Of a stretch of DNA of 64,000 nucleotides, positions 37,990-48,330 are shown in pieces; position 1 is the first letter of the stretch, and each line of letters opens with the position of its first letter. The position numbers and the translations under genes are program-made. Source of the stretch: Amblyomma americanum (Eukaryota > Arthropoda > Arachnida > Ixodida > Ixodidae); the NCBI RefSeq assembly GCF_052857255.1, contig NC_135504.1, forward strand, positions 132,544,929-132,608,928. The letters run 5' to 3'. The notes under the pieces are model-generated. The model ran no database searches, was not told the origin of the DNA, and saw only the letters and a program-made list of their open reading frames with translations.

Positions 37990-38216
37990 GGTTAAAGATC
38001 CCCAGGTAGTCAAAATTATTCCGGAGCACTCCACTACAGCACCACTTTCTCAATTTCTTCTTTCACTCCCTCCTTTATTACTTCCCCTACGGCACGGTTC
38101 AGGTGTCCGCCGATACTTTCTCTCTTACTTCTTTAACTGCCTCCTTTATTCCTTCCTCTATGGCACGGTTAAGGTGTCCGCCGATATGAGACGGATAGGA
38201 CGCCAAAAACCAATTT
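37990..38216 (+). mobile_element. SINE 3' half, right arm, with internal duplication
   Basis: Sense copy starting gttaaagatccccaggtagt and ending ccaaaaaccaattttcac. The segment with ctcctttatt and ggtgtccgccgata occurs twice (about 38070-38116 and 38142-38186), a local tandem duplication. The tRNA head is missing in both arms. Confidence 0.75.
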
Positions 38217-38239
38217 TCACTCAAGTTTGATAATATTAA

Positions 38240-38292
38240 GAATTGGTTTTGGGGGAAGAAAATGAAGCAGTATCTGTCTCATAAATTGTTGG
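38240..38292 (-). mobile_element. SINE 3'-end scrap
   Basis: Antisense 3' end (ggttttgggggaagaaaatg, then cagtatctgtctcat), truncated after about 50 bp. Confidence 0.55.
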
Positions 38293-38299
38293 ACACACC

Positions 38300-38790
38300 T
38301 TCACAGATCTGGCATGACGGCTTCCCCATTGTGACCTTTTTGTGCCTAACCTGAGACAATAGATCACTTCCTGCTGTTCTGCCGCCGCTTCTCTCATTTG
38401 AAGAATCGTCTTTTGCAAATTCCAGTTCATCAACTGGGCTTGCCTGTGTTCTCCGCGGTTGTTCTTTCCATTGGCGCTACATTGCTTGGACGAAGCGACA
38501 GGAGTGTGTGCTTTTCTGTGCAGAATTTTCTTCAAGAAACGCAGCGACTCCCATTCTAATTCCTTTTTCCCGCTCTCAGTCAGTTCGACATTGAAACACT
38601 ACAGGCATTGTATACTATTATGCACATTAAGCCATTGTCCCGTCCTCGGTCTCCAAGTTAACAGGACCCCTGTCCTTCCGTCTTCGAATCTACCAGACTA
38701 CATACTATTACCACTTCTTTTCCCGTAAAAACTTTCCTGTAACCAGCAATTAACAGCCTGTGTCTTGGCTACTCCCCAGTTGTGGGTATG
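38300..38790 (+). mobile_element. LINE 3' end (C-terminal ORF2 remnant and 3' UTR)
   Basis: With frame changes the plus strand reads ETIDHFLLFCRRFSHLKNRL near 38350-38415. This is the pattern of the cysteine/histidine-rich C-terminal segment after reverse transcriptase in some tick LINEs. Stop codons and a frameshift break the reading. The rest is 3' UTR-like. Confidence 0.5.
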
Positions 38791-38825
38791 TACCAGCAAC
38801 GTTTGAGGCCTTCCATCCTTCCTTC

Positions 38826-39246
38826 GTTGGACACCTGAACCACGTTGTAAGGGAATGGATAAAGGAGGGAGTGAAAGAAGAAAGCAAGAAAAAGGTGCCG
38901 TAGTGGAGGGCTCCGGAGGAATTTCGACCACCTAGGGATCTTTAACTAGCACTGACTTCGCGCAGCACACAGGCGCTTTACCGTTTTGCCTCTTAAAAAT
39001 GCAGCCGCCGCTGTAGCGTTCGAACTCGGGAACTCCAGATCAGTAGCCGAGCGCGCTAACCGCTGAGTCACTTAAGGGAAGAAACAGCGCAATGAAACAC
39101 GGACACACGAAGAACGGAAACACACGAGCGCAGACTCACGTGTGTGTCCGTTCTTCGTGTGTCCGTGTTTCATTGCGCTGTTTCTTCCCTTAAATGCATT
39201 ACCAACTAGCCCGGAACCTTGCTCCGCTGAGTCACCGCGGCGGGGT
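38826..39246 (-). mobile_element. Ruka-type SINE, interrupted by a palindromic insertion
   Basis: Antisense SINE from ggacacctgaaccacg through the body (gaatttcgaccacctaggga) to the tRNA-like head (ttcgaactcgggaactccag, ccgctgagtcac). The head is split at 39072-39224 and resumes as cgctgagtcaccgcggcggg. The duplicated cgctgagtcac on both sides shows that the inner element inserted into an already resident SINE. Confidence 0.8.
39072..39224 (+). mobile_element. Palindromic insertion element PalA, copy 1
   Basis: A perfect 47-bp inverted repeat: arms 39072-39118 and 39147-39193, starting ttaagggaagaaacagcgc and ending with its complement. A 28-nt centre and a 31-bp non-palindromic tail (39194-39224) with accaactagccc complete the element. 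It is flanked by an 11-bp target-site duplication, cgctgagtcac (39061-39071 and 39225-39235). A second copy is at 60056-60203. No ORF. The duplication length suits a retroelement or endonuclease-primed insertion better than a TA or TTAA transposon. Confidence 0.85.
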
Positions 39247-39719
39247 TTTACTGAGGGTTGAAATCATGAATCCTATACGTGTGTTTGACGGCTGAGCGTT
39301 CGACTGAAATCAAACACGGCAGTGTCATGCAGTCGGGCGCCAAAGTGTTAGTGTCATGTAGGGAAGTTGAACGCTTCGCTGAGGCGCAAGAAAACCGGTC
39401 AGCGTACCCTCAGCATGCCGAAACAGGCTCAGGGTATGACGCTAGTAATATTTGTTTTATTCATTGTACCCGATGATGAACCACTTTTTTTCTGTCACAT
39501 GCTTTTTGCGGGAAAACCCTGATCTTAATACGAGTGCTGAACACAAGTGCATGCAATTTTTAAAGCGAAAGTTTTACTGCCCGCGAACTTGCGATTTTGC
39601 CGTTGCTATGCTCCGAGGGGGACCTGACGTCACAACCGAACCGGTGAGGTCTCTACTTCCGAGCCGGAGCAGAACTGCCCGACTTCAAAGAACTAGACTA
39701 GAGACTGCAGAATTACACG

Positions 39720-40180
39720 GAAATAACTGAAAACTACAGATTACAAAGGAGACTAGTCCCTCCATTGCACAGAGAGCTCGGAAACAAAGAGGCGACGGTC
39801 TGGCGCAGATTACAGGCAGGAAATTACATTAATCTGGTCTGGGCATCGCACGTCCTCAAAGACGAAGACATAGATGATAAGTGCAAAAAATGTGGAGAGA
39901 GGGGGACCCTAGATCACGTAATTTGGGAATGTGTAGATTCTCCAGGGCCTAACAAAGGAATTGATAGTAGAGAAGCCTGGGAGACCCTTTTGCGGAGCAC
40001 AGACCCCGTCAAGCAGAAGCAAGCCATTCATCTGGCGGTGGAGGCCGCGAAGAGCCAGCAACTCTTTGCCTGCCTTTAATCGCAGGGGTCCCAGCTCCTA
40101 CCCCCTGGGCCTGCGTCCCGGGGGTAGGGAGTAGGGGGCCGCCCTTTTGAAGGAAATAAAGGTTTTTGGAATGGAATGGA
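39720..40180 (+). mobile_element. LINE 3' end: C-terminal Zn-knuckle segment and 3' UTR
   Basis: An open frame (39765-40079) encodes the end of an ORF2 protein, with WRRLQAGNYINLVW followed by the zinc-knuckle-like CKKCGERGTLDHVIWEC, then LLRSTDPVKQKQAIHLAVEA before the stop. The same C-terminal layout follows RNase H in I/R1-group LINEs and in the antisense LINE at 43698-47220. A GC-rich 3' UTR with aggaaataaagg ends it. The 5' part is absent, as in a 5'-truncated retrotransposed copy. The frame is intact only over this terminal segment. Confidence 0.75.
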
Positions 40181-40495
40181 GTGGTCTGGCGAACCGGTCT
40201 GGCCGGGATGGCTTCGGCTGGCGCACTCGGCGCGAAATAGAGACGCGCTGCGGGTCTCAGCCAGTGCGGTCAGAGTGCGCCGAAGCCACCGAAGCCGCCG
40301 AACGCGTCCATGGTGAAGAGCAGTTGGAGTTTAGAGGGTCGCGCTTTGGACGACATGACCTCACCGACATGCAGAACCGCAGTTTATAGAACCTAATACG
40401 AAGCCCTCCACAGCACCATTACACGAAGCCCTCATGCAGCTTCGGGACAATTAACGCCATTTGCCACCCGTCTTAATTTTATTTTTAACTCACAG

Positions 40496-40647
40496 GAGGC
40501 GAGTTCAATGCCCAGATTGCTCCAGAGGCTGCGCATGTCCATATTGCTACTTTTTCTCTCAGCGGAAAAAGTTCTCGGGAATCGCAGTGAAGAAAATAGG
40601 GCAGATCTTCAGGAACAAAAGCATGAAGGAAACTAAGGAGGAATTCG
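40496..40647 (+). CDS. Candidate internal exon, cysteine-rich, unknown protein
   Basis: A strong 3' splice site (taattttatttttaactcacag, ending at 40495) precedes the block and a strong 5' splice site (ttcg|gtacgt, GT at 40648) follows. One frame is open throughout and encodes CPDCSRGCACPYC followed by a lysine-rich stretch ending TKEEF. The exon ends one base into a codon, which matches the phase of the candidate exon at 41201. A different frame gives a signal-peptide-like SILLLFLSAEKVLG but hits a stop before the donor. The protein family is not recognised. It could be an old pseudo-exon; there is no RNA evidence. Confidence 0.35.
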
Positions 40648-41200
40648 GTACGTTGGCAACACTTTGCTGTTTTGAGAAAGGAAGGGGCTAAGGAGCCGTA
40701 GTTAGATCACAATTTTACGCTCTACAGAGGCTTCCAATTGATTGTGTAGAATAGTGAGGGTTACCATCACGCAATCTGTCTGGCAAGCAGCACCATTACA
40801 GGTTTGTAAAATTAAATGAGATTTTTGCTGTTTATTTATTCTTATGCATGGCAGGTGTTGGCAAAAAGCTGGGCAGTAAAACTAGTTTAAAATATCAGTT
40901 ACACAGAAAACGAAAAGTGTTAATGGTCATCTTGGCCTCAACTCAGAAGCAGCACACAGCTGTTGATTCTAATGTTTTAAGAATTTTTGGAGATTGAACA
41001 TGTGGGTACTCCTATGTCAGCTTTCCCGCTGTTGTCGATTGGCCGAAGGGCATTTCCATCTTACTACAACAGTGTGCAATGTGTGAAGCATGTCTGCAGA
41101 GGATGTTTGGTGGTTTTACTGGGTTTCTTTGTGTCCGCGCGTTCGCTTCTGATTGGGCCTTCAACTTGCTTTGTCTGCCTTTCTATGTTCATTTACAAAG

Positions 41201-41373
41201 AAAGCCGAATTATTTTTGTGCCGGGTAAAAAATGGCACAAGAAAGTTGTACAGAGTAAACGTAGTGATGGAGTAATAGATGATTGTCATAATGAGTGCAT
41301 TACCTGCAAAAATAATAGCAGTGCACAACAGTGCTGTATTCTTCATCCAATAAAACTCTTTATGGTTTCGTAG
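41201..41373 (+). CDS. Candidate terminal exon, cysteine-rich C-terminus
   Basis: A pyrimidine-rich tract (ttgctttgtctgcctttct) leads to atttacaaag, a plausible acceptor ending at 41200. The frame that continues from the donor at 40647 stays open to a stop at 41373. It contains GKKWHKKVVQSKRSDG and a cluster CHNECITCKNNSSAQQCC. A basic then cysteine-rich C-terminus is reminiscent of small secreted arthropod proteins, but I recognise no family. The same frame is open back to 40987, so splicing is not required. An aataaa lies inside the coding part at 41349. Intron size would be 553 bp. Confidence 0.3.
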
Positions 41374-41960
41374 GTGTTCGCCCAGCGAGCTTCTTGCTTT
41401 TTGCGGTGCCTATGCATTGAAGTTAGTGGAAAAGATTTGCGGTGAATATTAAGCAGTTGCTACACCCGCCTCCAGTGGCTTCCAGCTAGCTCATGGTTTG
41501 CAGGATCTGATTGACATTCAATATCGAGAAAGCCATGAGCAAGCAGCAGGCCATTAGACGCGAGTGTGTAAATACTGGTTGCTATACCCCGCGAAGCTCT
41601 CAAATTTAAGAGTAAAAGGAGAGGGATCCAAGACAAATCCGCAATAATATACCTTGCCATCGGTTACCGGGGGAATGTCGGTGGATGGTTGGATAGAGGG
41701 GTGAAAGTGATTGGTATTTACTTGGGCTGGCATTCGCACATGATATCGGGTCACATACCAAACAATTCAAATTCGGTCTCGGTTGTGCATAGGCTGTTGC
41801 TCGCCCCCACATCGGGAAGAAAAACAGCTGTGGCTGTGGAGCACTTACAAAAGCGGCGCTACCGCGGTACCCGAAGACGAAGTTTCTACTGCCCACGTTT
41901 GAAGCTGGCGCTGAAAAGTTGATACATCCTCGTCATCGCTGTCCTGATTGGCTTCAAAAA
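41374..41960. other. No gene recognised
   Basis: Overlapping ORFs of 65-96 codons on both strands around 41460-41920 have no recognisable domain. No repeat element is seen. Confidence 0.4.
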
Positions 41961-41964
41961 CAGA

Positions 41965-42407
41965 AAAGTGCACAACACCTGTATCATACCGATATTAAAC
42001 AACGGGGCAGAAACGTAGGCTCACTAAAAGGGCTAAGCTCAAGGTAAGCACACCGCAACGAGCATGGAAAGAAGAATGATAGGTGTAACGTTAAGACACC
42101 AAAAGCGGGCAGAGTGGGTGAGAGAACAAACGCTCGTGAAAAACATCCTAGTCGAAATCAAGAAGAAATGGGCTTCGGCAGGACATGTAATGCGAAAGCA
42201 AGATAACCGCTGTTCCTTACGGGTAATGGAGTGGATTCCAAGAGAATGTAAGCGTAGCAGAGGGTGGCAGAAGGTAAGGTGGGCGGTTGAGATTAAGAAG
42301 TCTGCAGGCAAAGGGTGGGTGCAGCTGGCAAAGGACACGGTTAATGGGAAAGATGTGGGAGAGGCCTTTGCCATGCAGTGAGGCTGATGTTGATGATGAT
42401 GATCAAC
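41965..42407 (+). mobile_element. RTE-type LINE 3' end
   Basis: The frame from 42064 encodes RMIGVTLRHQKRAEWVREQT, then a segment with ASAGHVMRKQDN and WIPRECKRSRGWQKVRW, then GWVQLAKDTVNGKD. This is the C-terminal region that follows reverse transcriptase in RTE/BovB-like LINEs. The copy ends with tgatgttgatgatgatgatc, the short tandem-repeat tail typical of RTE elements instead of poly(A). Its open frame is 105 codons. It is clearly the same family as the degenerate element at 57418-60400. Confidence 0.75.
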
Positions 42408-43082
42408 CTGAGGACAAAGGTCCTGACGATGTCAATAAGCGTATAAATACAAAAAAGGATGAGGTCCTCGGTTGAGCGTCTTCAATTTTTGGGCCAGGGC
42501 TAGGCACATCCTCAGTGTAGGGCACAGAACGTTCGATCCCACACACGTCGCGCTGCAGCTGGTTGCACTAATTTGACATTGGATGAGAACAGCTTTGGCA
42601 TGCGCAGGGAGCTGCAGGCTAACGTCAACGCGTCTTTTCCTTCTGCGGCGAAATTTCTGCGCATGACTTTCGTTCGGCTTTGTACAAATATACAAAGGCA
42701 TCACTCAAATTTCTGACAATCATCCATCGTGCCACAACGCGCACTTGCGGGTCGCTTGCTTCTTCTTCTGTGGATATAGGAAGAATGGAAAGTGGTTAGA
42801 CACGGGCTTGTTTACTGGAGGCCTGCTTGCGTCGGTGTTGCAGTGAACTAGAGTATTTTATCACTGTACAGGCGTTGCGGATGCAGAGTTTGACTTGGCT
42901 TAAATGCGAATTGTCTAAACACTTTAATGGCGAGGATTCTCATGCGCTCATACTGTAATGCAGATTGTAGTCTATTGGAGTGAAAGGAGCAATCACTTTT
43001 TTTTATTTTTCGCGTTTATGTGAATAGATATATTCTGCTCTCTCTTTTGGATCCTATTGCCTTAATAGGTCTGATTTATACG
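42408..43082. other. No gene recognised
   Basis: Mixed-composition DNA between the RTE tail and the gypsy LTR remnant. The only sizeable ORF (42432-42704, minus) shows no domain. Confidence 0.4.
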
Positions 43083-43265
43083 GCCGAGATTCTTTTTAGT
43101 GTTTGTTCATTCTTCAAAACCACCGACACGCCGCTTTGTAGATTTGTTTACCATGTAAGTCGCGACCAGATTTATCTCCATTGATCGCGTCCAGGTTGAG
43201 CTGATTCTACGTTGTTCTAGAATGTTCTAGTAACTGTATACGCTTTATCTCGAAAGTTCTCTATC
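43083..43265 (+). mobile_element. Ty3/gypsy 5' LTR remnant
   Basis: Aligns by eye with the 3' LTR from about 51165 to 51350: shared blocks agtgtttgttcattct, cacgccgctttgtag/cacgccgctttatag, and ctttatctcgaaagttc. At 43265 the match ends and the sequence jumps to the gag leader. The LTR part carrying the poly(A) signal, the LTR end and the primer-binding site are therefore missing. Confidence 0.7.
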
Positions 43266-43404
43266 AACTTAGCACCGCTGGAAGAGGCAGCAGTTCACCG
43301 AGCCAGCCGACGTCTCAAGGAAGAGCAGCCTGAGTTCGAAACCCTGCCGGACCGCACCAGACAGCCAAAGGACACCGCTGCGAGCACCACTAATTCACCA
43401 AAAT

Positions 43405-43697
43405 ATGTCGACCCCGATCATACTGCAGCAGCAGCGGGCGCCGCCAACTTTCAATGGATCTCTAGCCGAAGACCACGAAGAATGATTGGACCAATATGAA
43501 CGCGTGGCATCATTCAACAATTGAGATGATGCGGCGAAAATCCAGCGTGTCTTTTTTGCACTGGAGGGCTCAAGACGCACGTGGTAATAAACCACGAGTC
43601 TTCCCTAACGACGTGGGAGCTCTTCAAGAAAAAAATCTTGAAGGTATTTACCAGTTCCTTGAAAATAAAAAGAGCCGATTGATTCCTCGACTACAGG
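43405..43697 (+). pseudogene. gag: Ty3/gypsy gag, N-terminal part, broken
   Basis: From the ATG at 43405 the frame reads MSTPIILQQQRAPPTFNG, typical of the start of arthropod Ty3/gypsy Gag proteins. It continues with recognisable capsid-type sequence (FFALEGS) but has several in-frame stops and at least one frameshift. It stops at 43697, where an antisense LINE begins. Gag resumes beyond that LINE at 47228. Gag forms the retrotransposon particle and binds its RNA; this copy cannot encode it. Confidence 0.75.
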
Positions 43698-44070
43698 TTG
43701 TTGTGGTGGAAACATTTATTACCAAATACAGAGGGGGGAACCCCCTAACATGGCACGATTAAACACTTACGGGGCCGCCCTTAATGGGCAAAGGACAGCC
43801 ATTGAAGGGCTATGTGCTTCAGGCCGGCGGTAATTATCCGGATCTGGTCCGCAGCAGCGGAACTGGCCAGGAGAGTCTCCCAGTATGACTCCGCCGTGGT
43901 TGGGGATGGAGGGTGTGGGAAGATAGGACATGTGGGGAGGACATGTAGGAAGTCTCCTAGTTTCCAATAGAGGTTACAAAATGAAAAGAATTGATTGGGG
44001 TAGCCGGCATGAAGGATAGTAGGGTAAGGAGAAGTTCGGGTCTGGAGTCGGCGCCAGTGGGAGGCCTGGG

Positions 44071-44575
44071 TTAAGGTTGGAGAGGAAGCCGTCGGAGCGT
44101 AAACGCGACGGGTATCTCCGTAGTAGTTAAGAATATCTTTGAACATAAGCAGACGCCACTGGGATGCTGGAGGAGGTCCAACTCCGGCCGGAAAGTGACA
44201 CCTCTGGCGAGGGAGTGGGCTTCCTCGTTACCCGGGACGCCTGCGTGTGCGGGAGTCCAGATTAGGGTTATGGGGTTGGTGGGTTGCTTTTGTCGAAATT
44301 GCATAGGGCGGATTTTGTGTCGGAGATAATTTTCGGGGCAGCAGAGAAGATGAGAGCGAGGGCAATGGCCGCTTCTACTGTAATTTCCGATGAGTCTGTG
44401 GTGATGGATCCCTAGGGATTAGTCGGCCCTGAGAATTAGCGACGGCGAGAACCATGCGGGAGCCTGACGAGTACGCTGCCGCGCCAACATAGGCTACCTC
44501 GGAACTGTTGCCATAGAGCTTATGCAGGGCTTTGGCGCTGGCTGGCCTGCGTTCTCCGTCGTGCTCGGGGCGCAT
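44071..44575 (-). pseudogene. LINE RNase H domain with mutated active site
   Basis: The domain start reads EVAYVGAAAYSSGSRMV, where related elements have Asp in the first position after YV. Here codon 44483-44485 gives Gly. The downstream half carries the typical WTPAHAGVPGNEEAHSLARG (about 44190-44260). A frameshift separates the halves. The upstream connector, with STAWHLNLVTNKFEELAEA, is a long open stretch at 44494-44967. Confidence 0.75.
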
Positions 44576-45169
44576 GTTCTTACGGATTGGAAGGATGATG
44601 AGATAGGAGCGTAGGTCTGGAGGTAGGGGAACCCCTCGGCAGGTTGGGCGACCGGGGTGGTGCCTAGCTGACAGAGTAGAGTGCGGCCTGCCGCGGTACT
44701 CGACAGGCGAGTGAGCTGTGCTGTTAGTGTGGCTTCTGCCAGCTCCTCAAACTTGTTGGTAACGAGGTTGAGGTGCCAGGCAGTAGAGGTGCTCCGGCGT
44801 AGGCGGAAGGCAACCTTCGTGCAGCTCCTCAGGAGCGCGTTGATGCGGTTCCGATCCTTCTGCTTTAGGGGGAGGTGGGGGAATGAGTACGCCGTGCGGC
44901 TCGTGATGTAAGCTTGCGTGAGGCAGACAGTGCTCTGCTCTCGCAGACTCGGGCGCCGGTTCGCCACGCGCCGAACGATACGGATCGCTTTCTGGGCTTG
45001 GGTCTGGAGAGTTTGGATGGGGTTGCCGTGCCCACCATGGGAGTGAAGGACGAGGCCTTGGATGTGAATCTTGGAGACCAGGGGAATGGGGTGGCTTCTT
45101 ACAGTGAGTGAGATGGGAGGGTTGGCGGGGTCGTGCGTCCGTGGGCGGTAGAAGAGTTCTGACTGAGAT

Positions 45170-46070
45170 GGGGAGCAGGTTAGGCCGCGCGCGCGAGCGT
45201 ATCAGTCGCTAAATGTTGAGGGCTGACTGTAGGTTGTGTTCCATGTCGGCACCCCTGCCTCAATTAGCCCAGATAGTGATGTCATCAACATAGAGGCTTA
45301 AATGCATGTCGGATGTTTGGGCGAGTTGGTGAGGGAGTTAGAGAAGGGCTATATTAAAGAGGATAAGAAACAGTACAGCACCTTGAGGGGTTCCCCGCGC
45401 TCCCAGTGAGACACCGAACAGCCGGTGGTCGCCCATTGTGAGTGTGGCTAGTCGTCCGGAGAGGAAATCGCGGACGTATTTGTACATCGTGTGGCCTACG
45501 AATAGGGCGTGGGTGCCTGCTAGGATGGCTGCGTTCGTATCGTTATCGAAAGCTTTTGTTAGGTCGACGCCGAGGATAGCCTTGGTGCCGCCCGCAGGGG
45601 AGTCAAGGATGTGGTCCTCGAGTTGTAGAAAGACATCCTGGGTGGGCAAGCCCGGGCGGAAAGCAAACATGCACGAAGGCATAAGGTCGTTGCTCTCCAA
45701 ATATCGGCTGAGAACGCGCTCCATGATCTTACCCACACACGACGTAAGAGAGATGGGACGGAGCTTAGCGGAGAGAAGTGGTTTGGCGGATCTGGGAGTG
45801 AAGACTACTTGCGTCTTTCCAATGAGGTGGGAGGGCGCCGCACAGCCTGCATTCGTTGAAGTAGTCGGCTAGGGCTTGGACGGAGGGAGAACCGAGGTTG
45901 CGAAGTGCCTTGTTTTGCACTCCGTCGACCCAGGGGCTAAGGACGCGTTGAGGCGCTGAAGTTCTGCACTCGCTTCCGCCTCGGTGATCGGATGGTTGAG
46001 AAGGTCGTTCGGGATCCTGTGTAGTCACTGCGGTCTGCAGAGGGATATGCGGGGAAGTAGATATCACGAA
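45170..46070 (-). pseudogene. LINE reverse transcriptase domain, degenerate
   Basis: An upstream linker reads SPWVDGVQNKALRNLGSPSV (45765-46067). The RT core (45338-45736) shows ILGVDLTKAFDN, with the first catalytic Asp, and GTPQGAVL. Past a frameshift the catalytic YVDD box lies at 45281-45292, in LYVDDITIW. All three catalytic Asp are thus present, but the pieces are split over frames. Confidence 0.8.
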
Positions 46071-46569
46071 GCTCCTCGAGCAGTTCCTGCGAGTAGGCCT
46101 CGGATGTGTGTATGAGCTTTATGAAGTTTTGTTTTGGTATGTCTGGGACTGAGTCGAATCAATGAGATGGCGGAATAGGTTCCAGGTCTGGGGCAGGCTC
46201 ATGTTGCTGTCCAGCTTGTTACAGTGAGATTTCTAATTTGGACGAGACAGAGTTGCAGCATGCGTCACAATCTCCTTTCTGAGCCGGGCCAGCCGGCGTC
46301 TGAGTGTTCTATTTCAGCGCTGACGCCGCCACCTCCGTTCGAGACCCGCCTTGGCCTCCCATAGGTGCAGGAAATGGGAATCCATCGCGAGTGCAGGGCA
46401 GTCCTCTGAGAGTTGGCGAGTCACGGCACGAAAATCTCTCTGGAGTTGGTCACACCAAGTACCTAAGTCTGAGATGGCGTGTAGATTGCGGGCAGCTCGG
46501 GAGGTGCGGAACGAGTTCCACTTCGAGATGGAAGCATCACGAGAGGGTCAACGTGTTGGGCCTGCTTGT

Positions 46570-47212
46570 AGGAAAATCTCGATAATGTAGTGATCACTGC
46601 CCAAATTCTCCTGGGTGTTACACCACGCAGCGTCAGGGAGGCGGTGGGTGAAGGTAAGGTCAGGAGTAGTGTATGCGCAGATGCTGTCCCCTTTGAGAGT
46701 AGGTATGGTGGCGTCTTTGAGAAGAGAGAAGCCGGCCTGCTGAGCTGCGAGCCATACCCTGCGCCCCTTGGGGATGTCGGCTCTGTAGCCCCATGCCGTG
46801 TGCGGGGCGTTGAAGTCCCCTACAAGCAGGAGGGGGCATTTTTATTCGGCTCGCTTGGCAAGCGTGAATAGTAGGTCGAAGTCGTGCCGCAGTCACTTCG
46901 GGTGGCTTTATATGTTGAGGATGAAGAGACTAGTATCCCGAGTGCGCTGCGGCACGAGTTAGTAGAGATGATCTGTTTCGGGGACGTCTAGGGTGTGGGA
47001 GACAGTAGTGAGCGCACGGCTTACAAGAAAGGCAACCTGAGGGGGTGTAGGAGAAAAGGGGACGATGGGCACGTAGCTGGGTAAGGTGAGGGGATCGGAG
47101 GGCTCTCGCAGCGCGAGCACGTCGGGGCCGTCTGCCCGAGCTAGGAATTGGCGCAAAGTCCACCGCTTGGAACCAAAGCCTCGAACGTTCCAGTGCCAGA
47201 TGGTGAGTCTAG
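46570..47212 (-). pseudogene. LINE apurinic-type endonuclease domain, degenerate
   Basis: The reading begins WHWNVRGFGSKRWTLRQFLA, the usual opening of LINE endonucleases. It then has the catalytic-region motif LLVGDFNAPHTAWG around 46800-46840 and SDHYIIEI near 46575-46600, the conserved SDH box. The GDFN and SDH catalytic residues survive, but stops interrupt the frame near 46957 and 46897. Its role would have been nicking target DNA. Confidence 0.75.
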
Positions 47213-47227
47213 TGCTTGGTCTCGCCA

Positions 47228-47784
47228 GGACCCAGCTTCCGAATGAGCCTGTACGCGGTTACGTGGAAAAGACGAAGCTCCTCTATCGCCGCGCCGACCC
47301 CAAGATGACCGCGGAAGAGATAGTTCAGTTTTTAATGCGCCGCGTAAAGGAACAACTGTTTCGAAGCCTAGTCCGCCAGCCACCAAAAACTGTCGAAGAA
47401 TTCATGCAATAAGCCTGCACAGTTGAAAATACCGTCGACCACCGGGTGCGGCAGTACAACCGTCCTTCCTCTATTTGTGCAATGCGTCCAGACACGACGA
47501 CCACCACCAGCGACAAATTGGGGAAAGTGATCCGCGATGTCGTCCGTGAGGAGCTACGCCGATTACTGCCATCCTCTCCCGAGCCGCAAGCAGCGACTCT
47601 CATAAAAGTGGTATGGGAAGAAGTGCAACAGACTCTCGGCACACCGACGGCCATAGAACCCCAGGCCATGACCTCCGCCGCTGTAGAACGCACTCCTCAG
47701 CCCCAACGACAGCCCCTACGTCCTCTTCAAAATGAAAAACTTGTTCCCGAACGCCGCCTGCTTGCCCCCGCCCGCCCAACCTAA
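47228..47784 (+). pseudogene. gag: Ty3/gypsy gag, C-terminal part
   Basis: The frame resumes after the LINE with QLPNEPVRGYVEKTKLLYRR, then MRRVKEQLFRSLVRQPPKTV, the conserved Gag capsid region of tick Ty3/gypsy elements. One in-frame TAA at 47410-47412 is the only break before the frame runs on through RQYNRPSS and a proline/glutamine-rich linker to a stop at 47784. Apart from the LINE insertion, this half is well preserved. Confidence 0.75.
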
Positions 47785-47837
47785 GAGCGACTCTCAAGCC
47801 CGAGGAAATGCGATGCCTGAGGACTTCTGACAACTGA

Positions 47838-47894
47838 CCGTTGGGCTTCCGTTGTGGTGAGGCCGGCCGTATACTTCGTTACTGCCCGTACCGA
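47838..47894 (+). pseudogene. Gag zinc knuckle, two ligands lost
   Basis: Reads GFRCGEAGRILRYCPYRR. In the expected CX2CX4HX4C knuckle, the first Cys is Gly and the His is Arg. The RNA-binding knuckle is therefore non-functional. The following region to about 48330 has no clean frame. Confidence 0.6.
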
Positions 47895-48330
47895 CGTATC
47901 GGTCTTCGGTGATTTGCTTTTGACGCCCCACGTCGAGGCATCGGCCAACGTCCGCAGGAAACCTGGCGCTTTGCGTCGCTACGCCGCAGCTATGCAGCCG
48001 AGGTACGAGGGAGGTCCCCCAGCACCCGTATGGCAAACTAAAGACAGCAACCTCTGGAGATGAGGTTGCTCACGAGTGAAACGCCGAAGATCCTCCACCG
48101 ACCACGCCCCATGAAGACGCTGCACCTGCTACGCTGCATGAAGACGCTACACACCCTGCACCGACGCACCACAAAATTACAAACCCTACCACGACGCGAA
48201 CTGCATTGAAAAGGACGCAGCGACACATGCTTCGACGACAAGCACCACCCGCGATTCGCATACGCGACAAAGCCGTGACCCCACGCCGAGGCCGAATTGC
48301 ACTGAAACAGACAGGACATCCGACATAAAA

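Larger units (their letters stand above)
43698..47220 (-). mobile_element. Antisense LINE of the I group, inserted in gypsy gag
   Basis: Read on the minus strand, the domains follow the order of an I-group LINE ORF2: endonuclease at 47212-46570, reverse transcriptase at about 46070-45170, RNase H at 44560-44190, a Zn-knuckle-like segment, and a 3' end with aataaatg near 43715. The 5' end is cut just at the start of the endonuclease. Flanking gag shows an imperfect duplication: cctcgactacagg at about 43684-43697 and tctcgccagg at about 47221-47230. This is consistent with target-primed insertion into an older gypsy element. Many stops and frameshifts make it inactive. Confidence 0.8.

Noticed and set aside
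40198..40310. Inverted repeat with tggcttcggc and gtgcgccgaagcc as a fifth palindromic element
   Set aside because: Arms are short, imperfect and GC-rich, with no tail motif and no target duplication.
42064..42381. 105-codon ORF as a host gene
   Set aside because: It is the C-terminal end of an RTE-type LINE with the typical gat-repeat tail, and matches the element at 59893-60383.
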